DNA of 64,000 nt from Candidatus Dechloromonas phosphoritropha (GTDB taxonomy: Bacteria > Pseudomonadota > Gammaproteobacteria > Burkholderiales > Rhodocyclaceae): the NCBI GenBank assembly GCA_016722705.1, contig JADKGN010000001.1:62001-126000 (forward strand), written 5' to 3'. The translations under genes and the position numbers were made by a program. Position 1 is the stretch's first letter. The number at the start of each line of letters is the position of its first letter. This document shows, piece after piece, positions 43,604 through 51,759 of the stretch. The notes under the pieces were generated by a model. The model worked only from the letters and a program-made list of their open reading frames with translations, searched no databases and was not told where the DNA came from.

Positions 43604-44994
43604 CAATCCTCTCAACTTAGTCCATAGTCATACGGCGGGTTTGTAAGCAAAGGACAGGTGAGGCTTTCGCTGGTTTGGCCGAGGTCGAGCACGATCAGGG
43701 ATAAATTTCTGAAGGTTTTTGACGATTTCCGAGAAGATTTCCTTGGTAACTCGGGTGGTGATTTGCTGCACACCCGCCAAGACTCGGGGCAAGATACGAC
43801 GTACGGTATTGAAGGCCATCGTCCGATTCACTCGCCATGGCGAATCGCTGGGCAGCCGCTCTTCCGCAGCCAGGTAGGTGGCCAGGGCATTGAGATTGTC
43901 ACACACCATCTTGGCCCCAACATCCTGGCAGGCGGCCAGCCAAGTCAGGCCGGACGTGTGCTCCAGATTGAGCCGGTGTTTGATGCGCTTGAACGCCTCC
44001 TCGATACGCCAACGGCTGTGATAAAGGGCTGAGAAGCTTGTGGCCGGATACCGCGCGGTATCAAGCAAGGAGGTCATCAAGACCCGTACCTTGCCAGTCG
44101 GCGTCACCTGACGAATCAGGCGAACCATAGAAGGCAGACGCGGACACTCGTAATCAATGGCATCCTGACGATGCGGTGGCGGCAATGTCACCTGCGCCTC
44201 ATCTTCTCCGGATCGCATGAACTGGGTGATGGCAGAAAAGGAAGCGGACGAATCACAGCGTATGCAAAAGGGGATACCTCGATGCAACAGCGCCGCGACC
44301 AACCAGGCACCCGGATACCCGCGATCAAGCACCAGCATGTCCTGAGCACCGAGTCGGTCAAGCCGCTCAAACAACATCTGACGTTCGCCGACCAGCGAAC
44401 TGTGCAAAATCAGCGAGTCGAACAATTCGATCCCTGGCCGAAACAAACCGAAGATGGCCGCTTCTCGAATATGGCGGCGCCCTTCCAGGTCAAGCAAGGT
44501 CAGACGTACCTTCGATGCATCCGCCGCCAAGACCCGCAAGCCTTGCCAGTCCGGCTGCTGCGGAACGACCTCATCGACCAGGCGCAGCAATTCTGTATTG
44601 AGCGGCTCAAAGAGATTGGCGACCAGATGGCTGCGCGCCTTTGAGAAGGCACTGGCCGTGATCGCCCGACAAAGGCGGGTTCTTCCGGCAAGCAGGGCAA
44701 AGCAGGAATCAAGCTCCGCCTGAACTGCGCCGCGAATGCCGGTGAGCAGGAAAGCGATCAGATTCGTGAATGGCAATTCACGGTTTCGGGTGAAAAACCG
44801 AGGCTCGCGGCGGGCGGCGGCAAGGAAATTGGCGCCATGAATGTAGTCCGTTAGCCGTGAAACGATATTGGCATATTTAGGCCGTCATATAAAGCCTATT
44901 TATATCAATTGGTTACATGCTCGATTATATCTTGGCGCGGCCAGATGGCAAAGTTGCCAAAATTAGATGACAGACCGCTAAGTCAAGAGGATTG
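43604..44994 (-). mobile_element. IS4-family insertion sequence inside the TIR gene (1391 bp, 10-bp target duplication)
   Basis: Terminal inverted repeats CAATCCTCTCAACTTAG and (inverse) CTAAGTCAAGAGGATTG bound the element. GGTTGCACCC is duplicated at 43594-43603 and 44995-45004. Removing one copy plus the IS restores the TIR reading frame, which confirms the boundaries. Confidence 0.9.
43628..44776 (-). CDS. IS4-family transposase
   Basis: A 382-residue DDE transposase: LRVLAADASKVRLTLLDLEG, MLVLDRGYPGAWLVAALLHR and the YREK-like YHSRWRIEEAFKRIKHRLNL are visible. A TTG at 44774-44776 is the first available start. Family-like sequence (FLAAARREPRFFTRNREL) continues upstream to about 44855 but without a standard start codon, so either the start is unusual or the 5' end has decayed. 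Confidence 0.85.
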   Translation of the reverse strand: MPFTNLIAFLLTGIRGAVQAELDSCFALLAGRTRLCRAITASAFSKARSHLVANLFEPLNTELLRLVDEVVPQQPDWQGLRVLAADASKVRLTLLDLEGRRHIREAAIFGLFRPGIELFDSLILHSSLVGERQMLFERLDRLGAQDMLVLDRGYPGAWLVAALLHRGIPFCIRCDSSASFSAITQFMRSGEDEAQVTLPPPHRQDAIDYECPRLPSMVRLIRQVTPTGKVRVLMTSLLDTARYPATSFSALYHSRWRIEEAFKRIKHRLNLEHTSGLTWLAACQDVGAKMVCDNLNALATYLAAEERLPSDSPWRVNRTMAFNTVRRILPRVLAGVQQITTRVTKEIFSEIVKNLQKFIPDRARPRPNQRKPHLSFAYKPAV

Positions 44995-45110
44995 GGTTGC
45001 ACCCTAGTTGGCTGGGACATCTTGATTGGCTGGGAAGCCAGATACACAGCGCACGCTGGGTGAAAGCCAGCGAAGCGGCCTGGCAGTTCGTGGACTGGGA
45101 GGCATAGACA

Positions 45111-45725
45111 ATGAGCGCGATTTTTTTGTCGGCTAGCGTGCCTCTGGTTGGGCGAGGCAACTACCATGAAACGGCCGACCCTTTTCTGATTCAGTGTGCC
45201 GTCCGTGAACTCGTGATGGCCGTGATCAGAACGCAGCAGATCGTTTGGGGTGGGCATCCGGCTATCACTCCGATGATCTGGTCGATCTGCGAGGACCTCG
45301 GCATCAACTATTCAAAGTCGGTGGTGTTATACCAAAGCAGGTTCTTCGAAGACCGATTCCCTGAGGAAAACAATCATTTCGGCAACGTCGTGTTTGTCGA
45401 TGCTGTGCCGAACAACCGCGAAGCCAGCCTTTTGCGCATGCGTGAAGCCATGTTGTCCCGAGCCGAACTGACAGCGGCCGTGTTTATCGGTGGCATGGAA
45501 GGCGTGGAAGCGGAGTACGAGTTGTTCAGCAGTTTGCATCCTGCGGCGAAAGTATTGCCGGTAGCAGCGCCTGGTGGCGCTGCACGTCAACTCGCCGAGC
45601 GGATTGCCACGCTTGATCGCTCCAAGCTGTTCAGCGTGGACTTTGCACGTTTGTTCTATTCAGAATTGGTCTCATCTGCAAGCCAAGGCCAACCTGCAAA
45701 CCAGCCGATAGATGGCAACGCCTAG
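45111..45725 (+). CDS. SLOG-domain protein (STALD/TIR-associated type)
   Basis: A 204-residue single-domain protein with SLOG features: IFLSASVPL at the N-terminus, VWGGHPAITPMIWSICED (the Gly-Gly motif of LOG/DprA-like folds), and AAVFIGGMEGVEAEYELFSS (the second Gly/Glu motif). SLOG domains bind nucleotide-derived signals; in Thoeris ThsA the SLOG domain senses a cyclic ADP-ribose isomer. Here it stands alone, without the SIR2 or macro effector domain of known ThsA, between a TIR gene and two ThsB-like genes. It could be the signal sensor with a separate effector. The gene looks intact. Confidence 0.75.
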   Translation: MSAIFLSASVPLVGRGNYHETADPFLIQCAVRELVMAVIRTQQIVWGGHPAITPMIWSICEDLGINYSKSVVLYQSRFFEDRFPEENNHFGNVVFVDAVPNNREASLLRMREAMLSRAELTAAVFIGGMEGVEAEYELFSSLHPAAKVLPVAAPGGAARQLAERIATLDRSKLFSVDFARLFYSELVSSASQGQPANQPIDGNA

Positions 45726-46009
45726 CCTAGACCAAGGAAACCGATATGGCCCGTAGAGTGTTTTTCAGCTTCCACTATCAGCGGGATGCCTGGCGCACCT
45801 CTCAGATTCGCAACATTGGAGTTGTCGAGGGCAATGCCTCGGCGACGGACAATAAATGGGAAGAAGTCAAACGCGGTGGCGATGCTGCAATTCGACGATG
45901 GATTGACGAACAACTGACTGGTCGAAGCTGCACTATTGTGTTGGTTGGTGCGGAGACCGCCGACCGCCATTGGGTTCAATATGAGATTGAAAAATCCTGG
46001 AACGATGGC

Positions 46010-47384
46010 GATTGAGTCCCTAAACTGCTGTAAATCGGGTGGCAGGTAGCCACCGCTTCGATTCGGTAAACTGACGTTGCGAGACGATCGATAACCGAAG
46101 GAGAGAAGCGATGACTGGGTATGAGGTTAGCGTAGGAACGGACTTGCTGCCAGGGCTTTTAAACGGGCAGGACGGGCTGGCGAAACTGGTGGAAGCGGTG
46201 CTCAATCAAGTACTGGAGGCGCAGGTGACGGAAACGCTGGGGGCGACGCGGCACGAGCGCACGGACGAACGGGCCGGCTATCGCAACGGCTACCGGCCAC
46301 GCACCCTTTACACGCGGGTTGGGCCGGTGACGCTGCTGGTGCCGCAGACGCGGGACGGCAGCTTTTCGACGGACATCTTCAAGCGCTACCAGCGGAGCGA
46401 GCAGGCCTTCGTTCTGGCGCTCATGGAAATGGTCGTGCACGGTGTCTCGACGCGCAAGGTCTCGGCGATCACCGAAGAGCTGTGCGGCGCCAGCTTCTCC
46501 AAATCGATGGTGAGCGCACTGTGCGCCGGACTGGAACCGCGGGTCAGCGCGTTCAACGAACGGCGGCTGGACGGCGAGTATCCCTTCGTGCTGGTCGATG
46601 CCCTGTTCATCAAGAGTCGGCAAGAAGATCGTGTGGTTTCGCGTGCCGTGCTGACCGTCTCAGGCATCCGCTCCGATGGCTTCCGGGAGATTCTGGGCGT
46701 GCGGATCGGCGACACCGAGAGCTTCGCCACCTGGGACGAGACCTTCCGCTGGCTCAGAGGGCGCGGCCTCAAGGGCACGCAGTTCATCATCTCGGACGAC
46801 CACGGCGGCCTGCGTGAAGCGGCAGCGCGGCACTTTCAGGGGCCAGCTGGCAACGCTGTCAGGTGCATCTGATGCGCAACATTCTGGGCCAATGCAACAC
46901 CCGCCACCGCGCCGAGGTGGCAGCTGCCGTCAAGCTCGTGCTGCAGGCGCCCGATTTGGTCGAGGCCAAGCGCCGCCTGGCGGAATTCACCGAGCGCTTC
47001 GCCAAGAGCGCCCCCAAAGCGGTGGCCTGCCTCGAAGCAGGATTCGAGGATGCCATGGCGGTAATGGTCTTGCCCGAGAAGTATCGCAAGCGGCTACGCA
47101 CAACGAACATGCAGGAGCGGCTCAACGAGGAAATTCGCCGGCGGGAGCGCGTGATCCGCATCTTCCCCAACGACGAGTCAGCCTTGCGCCTGATCGGCGC
47201 TCTGCTGGCCGAACAGAACGAGGCTTGGCAGGAACGGAAGTACCTCGACATGGATGAATTCAAGGAGTGGGCGGCTTCCCGCGCCGCAGCTAGCGAGGGC
47301 AACAACGTTGTTGCCCTCGCTAGCTGAAAACCATTCGTCATTCATCGGATCGAAGAGTATTTACAGCAGATTTTGGACTTGACT
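46010..47384 (+). mobile_element. IS256-family insertion sequence, copy 2 (1375 bp) with 8-bp target duplication
   Basis: ACGATGGC flanks the element at 46002-46009 and 47385-47392, and removing it restores the thsB-like frame. The element is the same as copy 1 (28381-29756) in inverse orientation but one base shorter, lacking one G in a run at 46839-46842. The terminal repeats contain CTGCTGTAAAT as in copy 1. Confidence 0.92.
46111..47327 (+). pseudogene. IS256-family transposase, frameshifted copy
   Basis: The sequence matches copy 1 except for an isolated substitution or two and loss of one G near 46839-46842. That ends the first frame at RHFQGPAGNAVRCI (stop near 46872), while the remainder reads MHLMRNILGQCNTRHRAEVA in another frame. 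The split is not at the usual transposase frameshift position and copy 1 is intact, so this looks like a real mutation. Confidence 0.88.
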
Positions 47385-47619
47385 ACGATGGCAACAAAGG
47401 CCTTTTGGGGATTCGCATTCACCGGATTCTTGACCAGAGCCGGCAATCGACGATTGCCGGCAGCAATCCGTTCGATCAGTTCACGCTAAAAGATGGACGC
47501 AAGCTGTCGGCAGCTGTGAAACTTTATGATCCGCCGTACTCCTCCGGCACCGATGTCTATGCTTACATTAGCCAGAACATCGGGCAGTGGATGGAAACTT
47601 CGATTGCGAATCGTTGATC

Positions 47620-48201
47620 ATGGCTAAGCGCGTATTTTTCAGTTTCCACTATCGAGATGTGGTCGACTTCCGGGCCAACGTCGTTCGTCAGCATTGGGTC
47701 GCAAAAGCTGATCGTGAAGAGTCAGGGTACTTCGATGCTTCCATTTGGGAGGAAGCCAGGAAAACGAATACCCTCGGGCTGACGCGCCTGATCAACGGTG
47801 CCTTGGAGAATACGACTGCAACCTGTGTTCTGGTCGGAAGTGAGACTTACGCACGGCCTTGGGTACGTTACGAAATCATCAAGAGTGTCTGCCGCGGCAA
47901 TCGCGTTTTTTCCGTACACATCAATCAGATCAAAGGGAAGGATCAGAAAACGAAGACGAATGGTCCCAATCCATTCGACTACTTGGCTTTGAAATACAGT
48001 GCCGATGGTAAAATGGTCAAGGTCTTCGAGGCTGAAAAGGGACAATGGATCGCCTATGCAAAGCTGCCAAGCTACACGCTGAAGAACACCGCAGCGGAGC
48101 ACAGGTGGGGAAAGCTGTTCAAGCTGTCGGGATTGGGCTCCAAGATTTATTGTTGGTCGGCCGATGATGGTTACAACAGCTTCGCTGATTGGGTTGGCTA
48201 G
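47620..48201 (+). CDS. ThsB-like (MTH538 TIR-like domain) protein 2
   Basis: A 193-residue protein starting MAKRVFFSFHYRDVVDFRAN, with CVLVGSETYARPWVRYEIIK containing the conserved Glu of ThsB-type TIR domains. ThsB proteins are NAD+-using enzymes that produce cyclic ADP-ribose isomers which switch on ThsA-type effectors in the cytoplasm. The C-terminal half (NPFDYLALKYSADGKMVKVF; GSKIYCWSADDGYNSFADWV) is typical of the longer family members. I took the ATG at 47620; an upstream frame start at 47587 overlaps the preceding gene. It appears intact and ends about 195 bases before attR. Confidence 0.85.
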   Translation: MAKRVFFSFHYRDVVDFRANVVRQHWVAKADREESGYFDASIWEEARKTNTLGLTRLINGALENTTATCVLVGSETYARPWVRYEIIKSVCRGNRVFSVHINQIKGKDQKTKTNGPNPFDYLALKYSADGKMVKVFEAEKGQWIAYAKLPSYTLKNTAAEHRWGKLFKLSGLGSKIYCWSADDGYNSFADWVG

Positions 48202-48318
48202 AGAGCTGAGCGGCTTTGAGTGGCCCTCGGCTCCGTTCGATAGTTGATGATTGATGTGGAAGAGTAGTCGCCGCGCAAACCGAGTGCATCTCCCGCGCCA
48301 GTCAAAGCGCTTGTTTTT

Positions 48319-48339
48319 TGACGGTAAATATGACGGTAA
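48319..48339. promoter_or_regulatory. Two TGACGGTAA arm-type motifs inside the right end of the element
   Basis: TGACGGTAA occurs at 48319-48327 and 48331-48339 in direct repetition with a three-base spacer, matching the motifs near the integrase at the left end. Between them and attR lies a CATGCGGGTTT-CAGA segment that also occurs near the left end (about 6144). Confidence 0.55.
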
Positions 48340-48396
48340 AGTTAGATGGCCTATACGAAGAAAGCCTGTATCCATGCGGGTTTACAGACCTCGGAA

Positions 48397-48453
48397 ACAA
48401 TTGAGTGGAATAATTTTAGGTCTTTCGGTAGCTTTCGCGGACTATCGAAAAGT
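48397..48453. other. attR: right attachment site
   Basis: An imperfect direct repeat of the guaA 3' end (5904-5962), including TTTTAGGTCTTTCGG and GCTTTCGCGGACTATCG. It marks where element DNA meets the former chromosome. The first foreign repeat unit begins 20 bases further on. Confidence 0.8.
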
Positions 48454-48472
48454 GAACCTCGCGCATTGATTG

Positions 48473-50107
48473 AACCTAAGCCGGACGAGCCGGAACCAAA
48501 CAGGTATTACGATAGAAGCCTGACGAATGACCGAGGAGGCGATCATGTTGGCGATGGCTCTGGCGGAACGATACGCGACGAACATGCATGGTGTGCTTTC
48601 GTGCTTTGACCGGATCATTATCACCGGCACGCTGCCTGGTGCGTGCTACGCGGCAGGAATGACGAGTTATTTGTACACGCACGGAATTCGGGTATTCGAC
48701 TACCCGCGATTTGCCGAGCCGCTGCGAGATCGCATTCGTGAGCGTGCGCAGGAGGTGTGTCTGGCGGCGGGTATTGAAATCGAGCACGTCAGCAAAAGCC
48801 ATATTCGCAAGGAAGAGTTGGTCGCGCGAGTGCTCGCCGGTCGCGGCGACGCACCGGGTTTGGTGCATGTGCTCTCGGCCATGGAAGCCTGTCCGAGCTA
48901 CAAACCGTGGCATGACAAAGGCAGTGGCAAGACTTACCTGCGCCCCGATCAAGGCAAGTGCCTGCACGACTACTTCTATTTCATCGACGAGGAACTGGGG
49001 TTGTGCTACCTGCGTGTGCCGACGTGGGCACCGTTCGGGTTGCAGTTCTACTGTAATGGTCACAGCGCTCTGGCAAGAACTCTGACGCGAGAAAGGATCG
49101 ACTTCCTCCAGCAGGACAACGCCTTCCTGCGTGTCGCCGACATCGCGCAGGCGCAGGCGCTGGCGGATGCGTTCAGTCCCGACGTACTTCACCCGCGACT
49201 GGATCGCTATGCGCAGTGGTTGTGCCCAGTGCTTGACGTCTTTGGATCCTCGTATCACTGGAGCCTGCGCCAAGTCGAATACTCCACCGACCTGATGTTT
49301 CGCAGTGAGCAGATATTGGTTCCACTGTATGACGCCATTTCGCGCCAAGCGGTCTTGGCCGCCAACGCAGAACGCGTCTCCAGCTTTCTGGGCAAGAAGG
49401 TCACGCCACAACTGGCCCAGGAGATCGGTTCCCGGTTGTCCACCCGTATCGAGGGGCGCTGCATCAAGCACACCATGGGCGCCGCTGGCGTCAAGGTGTA
49501 TGACAAATTCTCCCGCGTACTGCGGGTCGAAACGACCGTCAATGACGTGAGTTTCTTCAAACACCACCGCAAGGTGGAACACAAGGACAGGCACGCCACC
49601 CGAGAATTGGCGCCCCTGAAGAAGACAATCTATAGCCTGATCGACCTGCGCGACATCCTGCTCGGCTGCAACCAACGTTACCTGGCGTTCCTCTCCAGCC
49701 TCGATGACCCCAGTGCCGGCGAGCGTGACTTGGAGCGATTGAGCATGCCACGGTTGGGGGCGGCTCCCGGTGTCAAAGGGGTGAACTTCTTTGATCCTGC
49801 CGAGAAAGCCTTGCTGCAAACCATGCAACGCGGCGAGTTCAACATTCACGGTTGGCGTCGTGCCGATCTTCTCAGCTATCTGAAGCTCACTCCGTCCGCC
49901 ATGTCGCGCCAACTTGCCCGACTGCGTACGCTCGGCTTGATCAAGAAAGTCACTCATACCTATCGCTACTACCTCACTCGATTGGGACGTTCAGTCGTCG
50001 CTGCGGCCTGCTCATTGACCCGCTTCAACATAGTGCCAACCATGGCTTGCGCATCCTGAATTCTTCTCATGATTTGTGATGATTGAACTGGTTAGTGACT
50101 AAAAACC
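48473..50107 (+). repeat. 1635-bp unit, left copy (inverted relative to 51760-53394)
   Basis: The unit begins AACCTAAGCCGGACGAG and ends GTGACTAAAAACC. The inverted copy has identical length, and its encoded protein is identical residue for residue. Only about 70 bases before and 50 after the gene are included, as compact as an insertion sequence. The unit's two ends are not inverted repeats of each other. Confidence 0.85.
48545..50059 (+). CDS. Unassigned winged-helix protein of a repeated unit, copy 1
   Basis: The ATG at 48545 follows a strong GAGGAGG. An upstream ATG at 48527 has no ribosome-binding site. The 504-residue protein has an early RYATNMHGVLSCFDRIIITG, a middle KCLHDYFYFIDEELGLCYLR and GVKVYDKFSRVLRVETTVND, and a C-terminal MarR-like winged helix (LLSYLKLTPSAMSRQLARLR then LGLIKKVTHTYRYYLTRLGR). 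I have seen related proteins present in many copies in other proteobacterial genomes, usually labelled MarR-like or hypothetical. A transposition or replication role is possible but unproven. Confidence 0.7.
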   Translation: MLAMALAERYATNMHGVLSCFDRIIITGTLPGACYAAGMTSYLYTHGIRVFDYPRFAEPLRDRIRERAQEVCLAAGIEIEHVSKSHIRKEELVARVLAGRGDAPGLVHVLSAMEACPSYKPWHDKGSGKTYLRPDQGKCLHDYFYFIDEELGLCYLRVPTWAPFGLQFYCNGHSALARTLTRERIDFLQQDNAFLRVADIAQAQALADAFSPDVLHPRLDRYAQWLCPVLDVFGSSYHWSLRQVEYSTDLMFRSEQILVPLYDAISRQAVLAANAERVSSFLGKKVTPQLAQEIGSRLSTRIEGRCIKHTMGAAGVKVYDKFSRVLRVETTVNDVSFFKHHRKVEHKDRHATRELAPLKKTIYSLIDLRDILLGCNQRYLAFLSSLDDPSAGERDLERLSMPRLGAAPGVKGVNFFDPAEKALLQTMQRGEFNIHGWRRADLLSYLKLTPSAMSRQLARLRTLGLIKKVTHTYRYYLTRLGRSVVAAACSLTRFNIVPTMACAS

Positions 50108-51759
50108 GCAGTTAGTTGATTCCATTCGCATGATTTGCGAGTAATCGGCGAGATTGAGGCGGTCCGACGCCGGCCAGGGTGCGCTTGAAATGATCGCAGA
50201 CGAGGTTCCAGACGGTGGTCAAGTTCAACTGCTCCGCAGCGCATGCTGCCCAAGCCTGAAGTTGCGCTGAGACACGTTGCAGAACCTCACGGGCCTGGCC
50301 GAAATGCGCGTGCAAACCAGTGAGGGTGATCGTCGTCTGTCCGGCATGCTCGGTTTTGCGGCCGACCGCGGACATCAACCACGGCCTGCTGGTGATGGCC
50401 TCGCGGCGGACCTCCGGGTTGGCCAGTCGGACGAAGAGACTCCAGCAGTTGTCCCATGGGGACTTCCTTTGGTCGTAGATGAGCGCCACCGCTCTTGCCG
50501 AGAGCTGGCAACGATGCAGGTCGTGCGTCGTGAATCCACCCCATCCCCACTGATTCTTCAGTTCGTCGAAGGCGTTCTCCGCATCGGCCCGATCTCGATA
50601 GAGTTGCCCCAGCGAAAGAATCTCGTGATCGAGGTTGGTGACCAGGACGGCATACTCGTAGCCTGTCGCTTGTTTGCCGGTCTTGCGGTCGGTCTCGACA
50701 AAGCCGAGCAGTCCTTGACCATCGTCCTCCTGAGCAATCATCATTGCGCCCTTGAGGGGACGGCGCAGAATCACCACCCGTCGAGACGCCTTCCACCCGG
50801 ACAGGCTCAGACGGCCGTCCTTGCCTTCCCATCCCTGACCTGCATCGGTCCAGCCGGTTTCCCAGAAGACACGCTCAATGTGGCGCTTGACGTTCTTCGA
50901 CAGGCGCAGCTTGAAGAGGTAAGGCTGCCCCCGCTCTTCCAGCGGCGCGATGAAGGGATCGGAGCCGAAGCCGCAATCGCCGCGAACCATCTTGGGGCGC
51001 CGCTTGGGTGGCAGGGCATCCAGAATTCTCAGCAGACCCGGCAGACTGTGACTGCCCGAGTGTTCGTCACCCGCCTTGACCTCGGCGCCAACGACCAACC
51101 GCAGGCCGGCCATGAGGTAGGTGTGATAGGTGTGCGAGGGGCGCCCCGGCTTCTTTGGGTTGTAAGAGACGACCGCCCCTTCCTGCTTGCCGTAGAGGGG
51201 CTTCACGGTGGTGTCGACATCGAGAATCCAGGGTGCATCGAGCAATGGCGCCGTGCTCTCGTCCAGGTGTCCGTCCAGCCAGGCGACGCCTTCGGCTTCT
51301 GGGGTTGCCGCCAATGCCCGACGCAGCGCATCTTCGCAGATCACTTTCCTCATGCCCAGGAGCCCTGGATTGACGCCGTCGCAGCGGATCGCGGTGACGT
51401 GCGAGTAGCGTCTGTGACCCGAAAGGATCGACAGCATCCAGGTGCCCAACACTTCAGCTTTGCTCGGTGCGTTCGGACTGACGTATGGCAGCGGATAGTC
51501 TTCCTGCCAGCCCGACCACAGTCTAGTGAGTGTAAGAAATTCAATGAAGTACGCCAGTTGCCCCATCGGCGTCGCCGCGCTTTCAGACTCCCAGCGCACC
51601 TGCACCCGGCCTCCCGCCGTCTGCACTCCAGCGCAGGACAGACGCATTTCACGCGACTTTGCTACCTTCCGCTTCCACTCACCCATCGGGTGACTCTCCT
51701 CAATGTCTCAGAAACCGCAGCCTGCCTGATTCCTACGCCAAATGCACATCCTCAAATGA
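50108..51759 (-). mobile_element. IS1380-family-like element between the inverted units
   Basis: The 1652 bases between the inverted units hold one transposase gene. The right end reads CCTCATTTGAGGAT inward, the left end CCGCAGTTAG; I see no long matching inverted repeats. Because the flanks are inverted copies of each other, no target duplication can be recognised. Confidence 0.65.
50112..51686 (-). CDS. IS1380-family-like transposase
   Basis: A 524-residue DDE-type transposase: PWILDVDTTVKPLYGKQEGA, VVSYNPKKPGRPSHTYHTYL, KMVRGDCGFGSD, and GQLYRDRADAENAFDELKNQ (the YRxR-containing E motif) are characteristic of the IS1380 family. The frame is uninterrupted and the catalytic acidic residues are present. 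Confidence 0.88.
   Translation of the reverse strand: MGEWKRKVAKSREMRLSCAGVQTAGGRVQVRWESESAATPMGQLAYFIEFLTLTRLWSGWQEDYPLPYVSPNAPSKAEVLGTWMLSILSGHRRYSHVTAIRCDGVNPGLLGMRKVICEDALRRALAATPEAEGVAWLDGHLDESTAPLLDAPWILDVDTTVKPLYGKQEGAVVSYNPKKPGRPSHTYHTYLMAGLRLVVGAEVKAGDEHSGSHSLPGLLRILDALPPKRRPKMVRGDCGFGSDPFIAPLEERGQPYLFKLRLSKNVKRHIERVFWETGWTDAGQGWEGKDGRLSLSGWKASRRVVILRRPLKGAMMIAQEDDGQGLLGFVETDRKTGKQATGYEYAVLVTNLDHEILSLGQLYRDRADAENAFDELKNQWGWGGFTTHDLHRCQLSARAVALIYDQRKSPWDNCWSLFVRLANPEVRREAITSRPWLMSAVGRKTEHAGQTTITLTGLHAHFGQAREVLQRVSAQLQAWAACAAEQLNLTTVWNLVCDHFKRTLAGVGPPQSRRLLANHANGIN

Larger units (their letters stand above)
42565..45107 (+). pseudogene. TIR-domain protein of a Thoeris-like locus, broken by a frameshift and an IS4 insertion
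   Basis: The TTG start at 42565 follows AAGGGGAA. The N-terminal half (LYELAVLGSPSDAMVGELER) resembles a degenerate TIR or SLOG fold; the second half is a TIR domain: RVFVSYRRDEARQAALQLFD, then after a one-base deletion near 43046, LCDSDVLVMLDTPNYFGSRW and TSAEFGRAL with the likely catalytic Glu. The IS4 element (43604-44994) splits the end. Joining across its ten-base duplication restores LHPSWLGHLDWLGSQIHSAR to the TAG at 45105-45107. The repaired protein would be about 380 residues. NADase activity and cyclic ADP-ribose signalling are family-based guesses. The next gene starts four bases on. Confidence 0.75.
45746..47617 (+). pseudogene. ThsB-like (MTH538 TIR-like) protein 1, interrupted by IS256
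   Basis: The first part (45746-46009) reads MARRVFFSFHYQRDAWRTSQ to CTIVLVGAETADRHWVQYEI and EKSWNDG, with the FFSFHY start and E-containing WVQYEI typical of ThsB-type TIR proteins. The frame resumes after IS256 at 47393 (NKGLLGIRIHRILDQ to METSIANR). Excising the IS and one ACGATGGC copy gives 162 residues in frame. The repaired protein should make a cyclic ADP-ribose-type signal from NAD+ on phage infection, by analogy. It lies 20 bases after the SLOG gene and three bases before ThsB-like gene 2. Confidence 0.85.
5904..48453. mobile_element. guaA-integrated, degenerate Tn4371-like integrative element (about 42.5 kb)
   Basis: The end of guaA plus following bases (5904-5962) recurs in the same orientation at 48397-48453 with a few mismatches and two one-base-scale length differences, as expected for attL and attR. 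A tyrosine integrase (6218-7468) sits just inside the left end. TGACGGTAA motifs cluster inside both ends. The left third carries traG-copG-trbBCD-trbK-trbL-trbF in Tn4371-type order, but several trb genes are deleted or fused and no relaxase is visible, so autonomous transfer is unlikely. The remainder is defence-like cargo, with insertion sequences at 28381, 33906, 43604 and 46010. Boundaries are inferred from the att repeats. Confidence 0.8.

Noticed and set aside
29757..46009. Inversion of the segment between the two inverted IS256 copies
   Set aside because: Copy 2 has matching target duplications on both sides and restores a gene when removed, which would not hold after recombination between the copies.
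48476..49957. A 493-codon open frame antisense to the winged-helix gene, repeated in the inverted copy (51910-53391)
   Set aside because: It is a mirror of the real gene in GC-rich DNA, lacks recognisable motifs, and has no ribosome-binding site; the sense frame has a strong one and clear conserved blocks.
48473..50107. The 1635-bp unit as an ordinary insertion sequence
   Set aside because: Its ends are not inverted repeats and its protein is not a known transposase; I report it as a repeat unit of unknown type.
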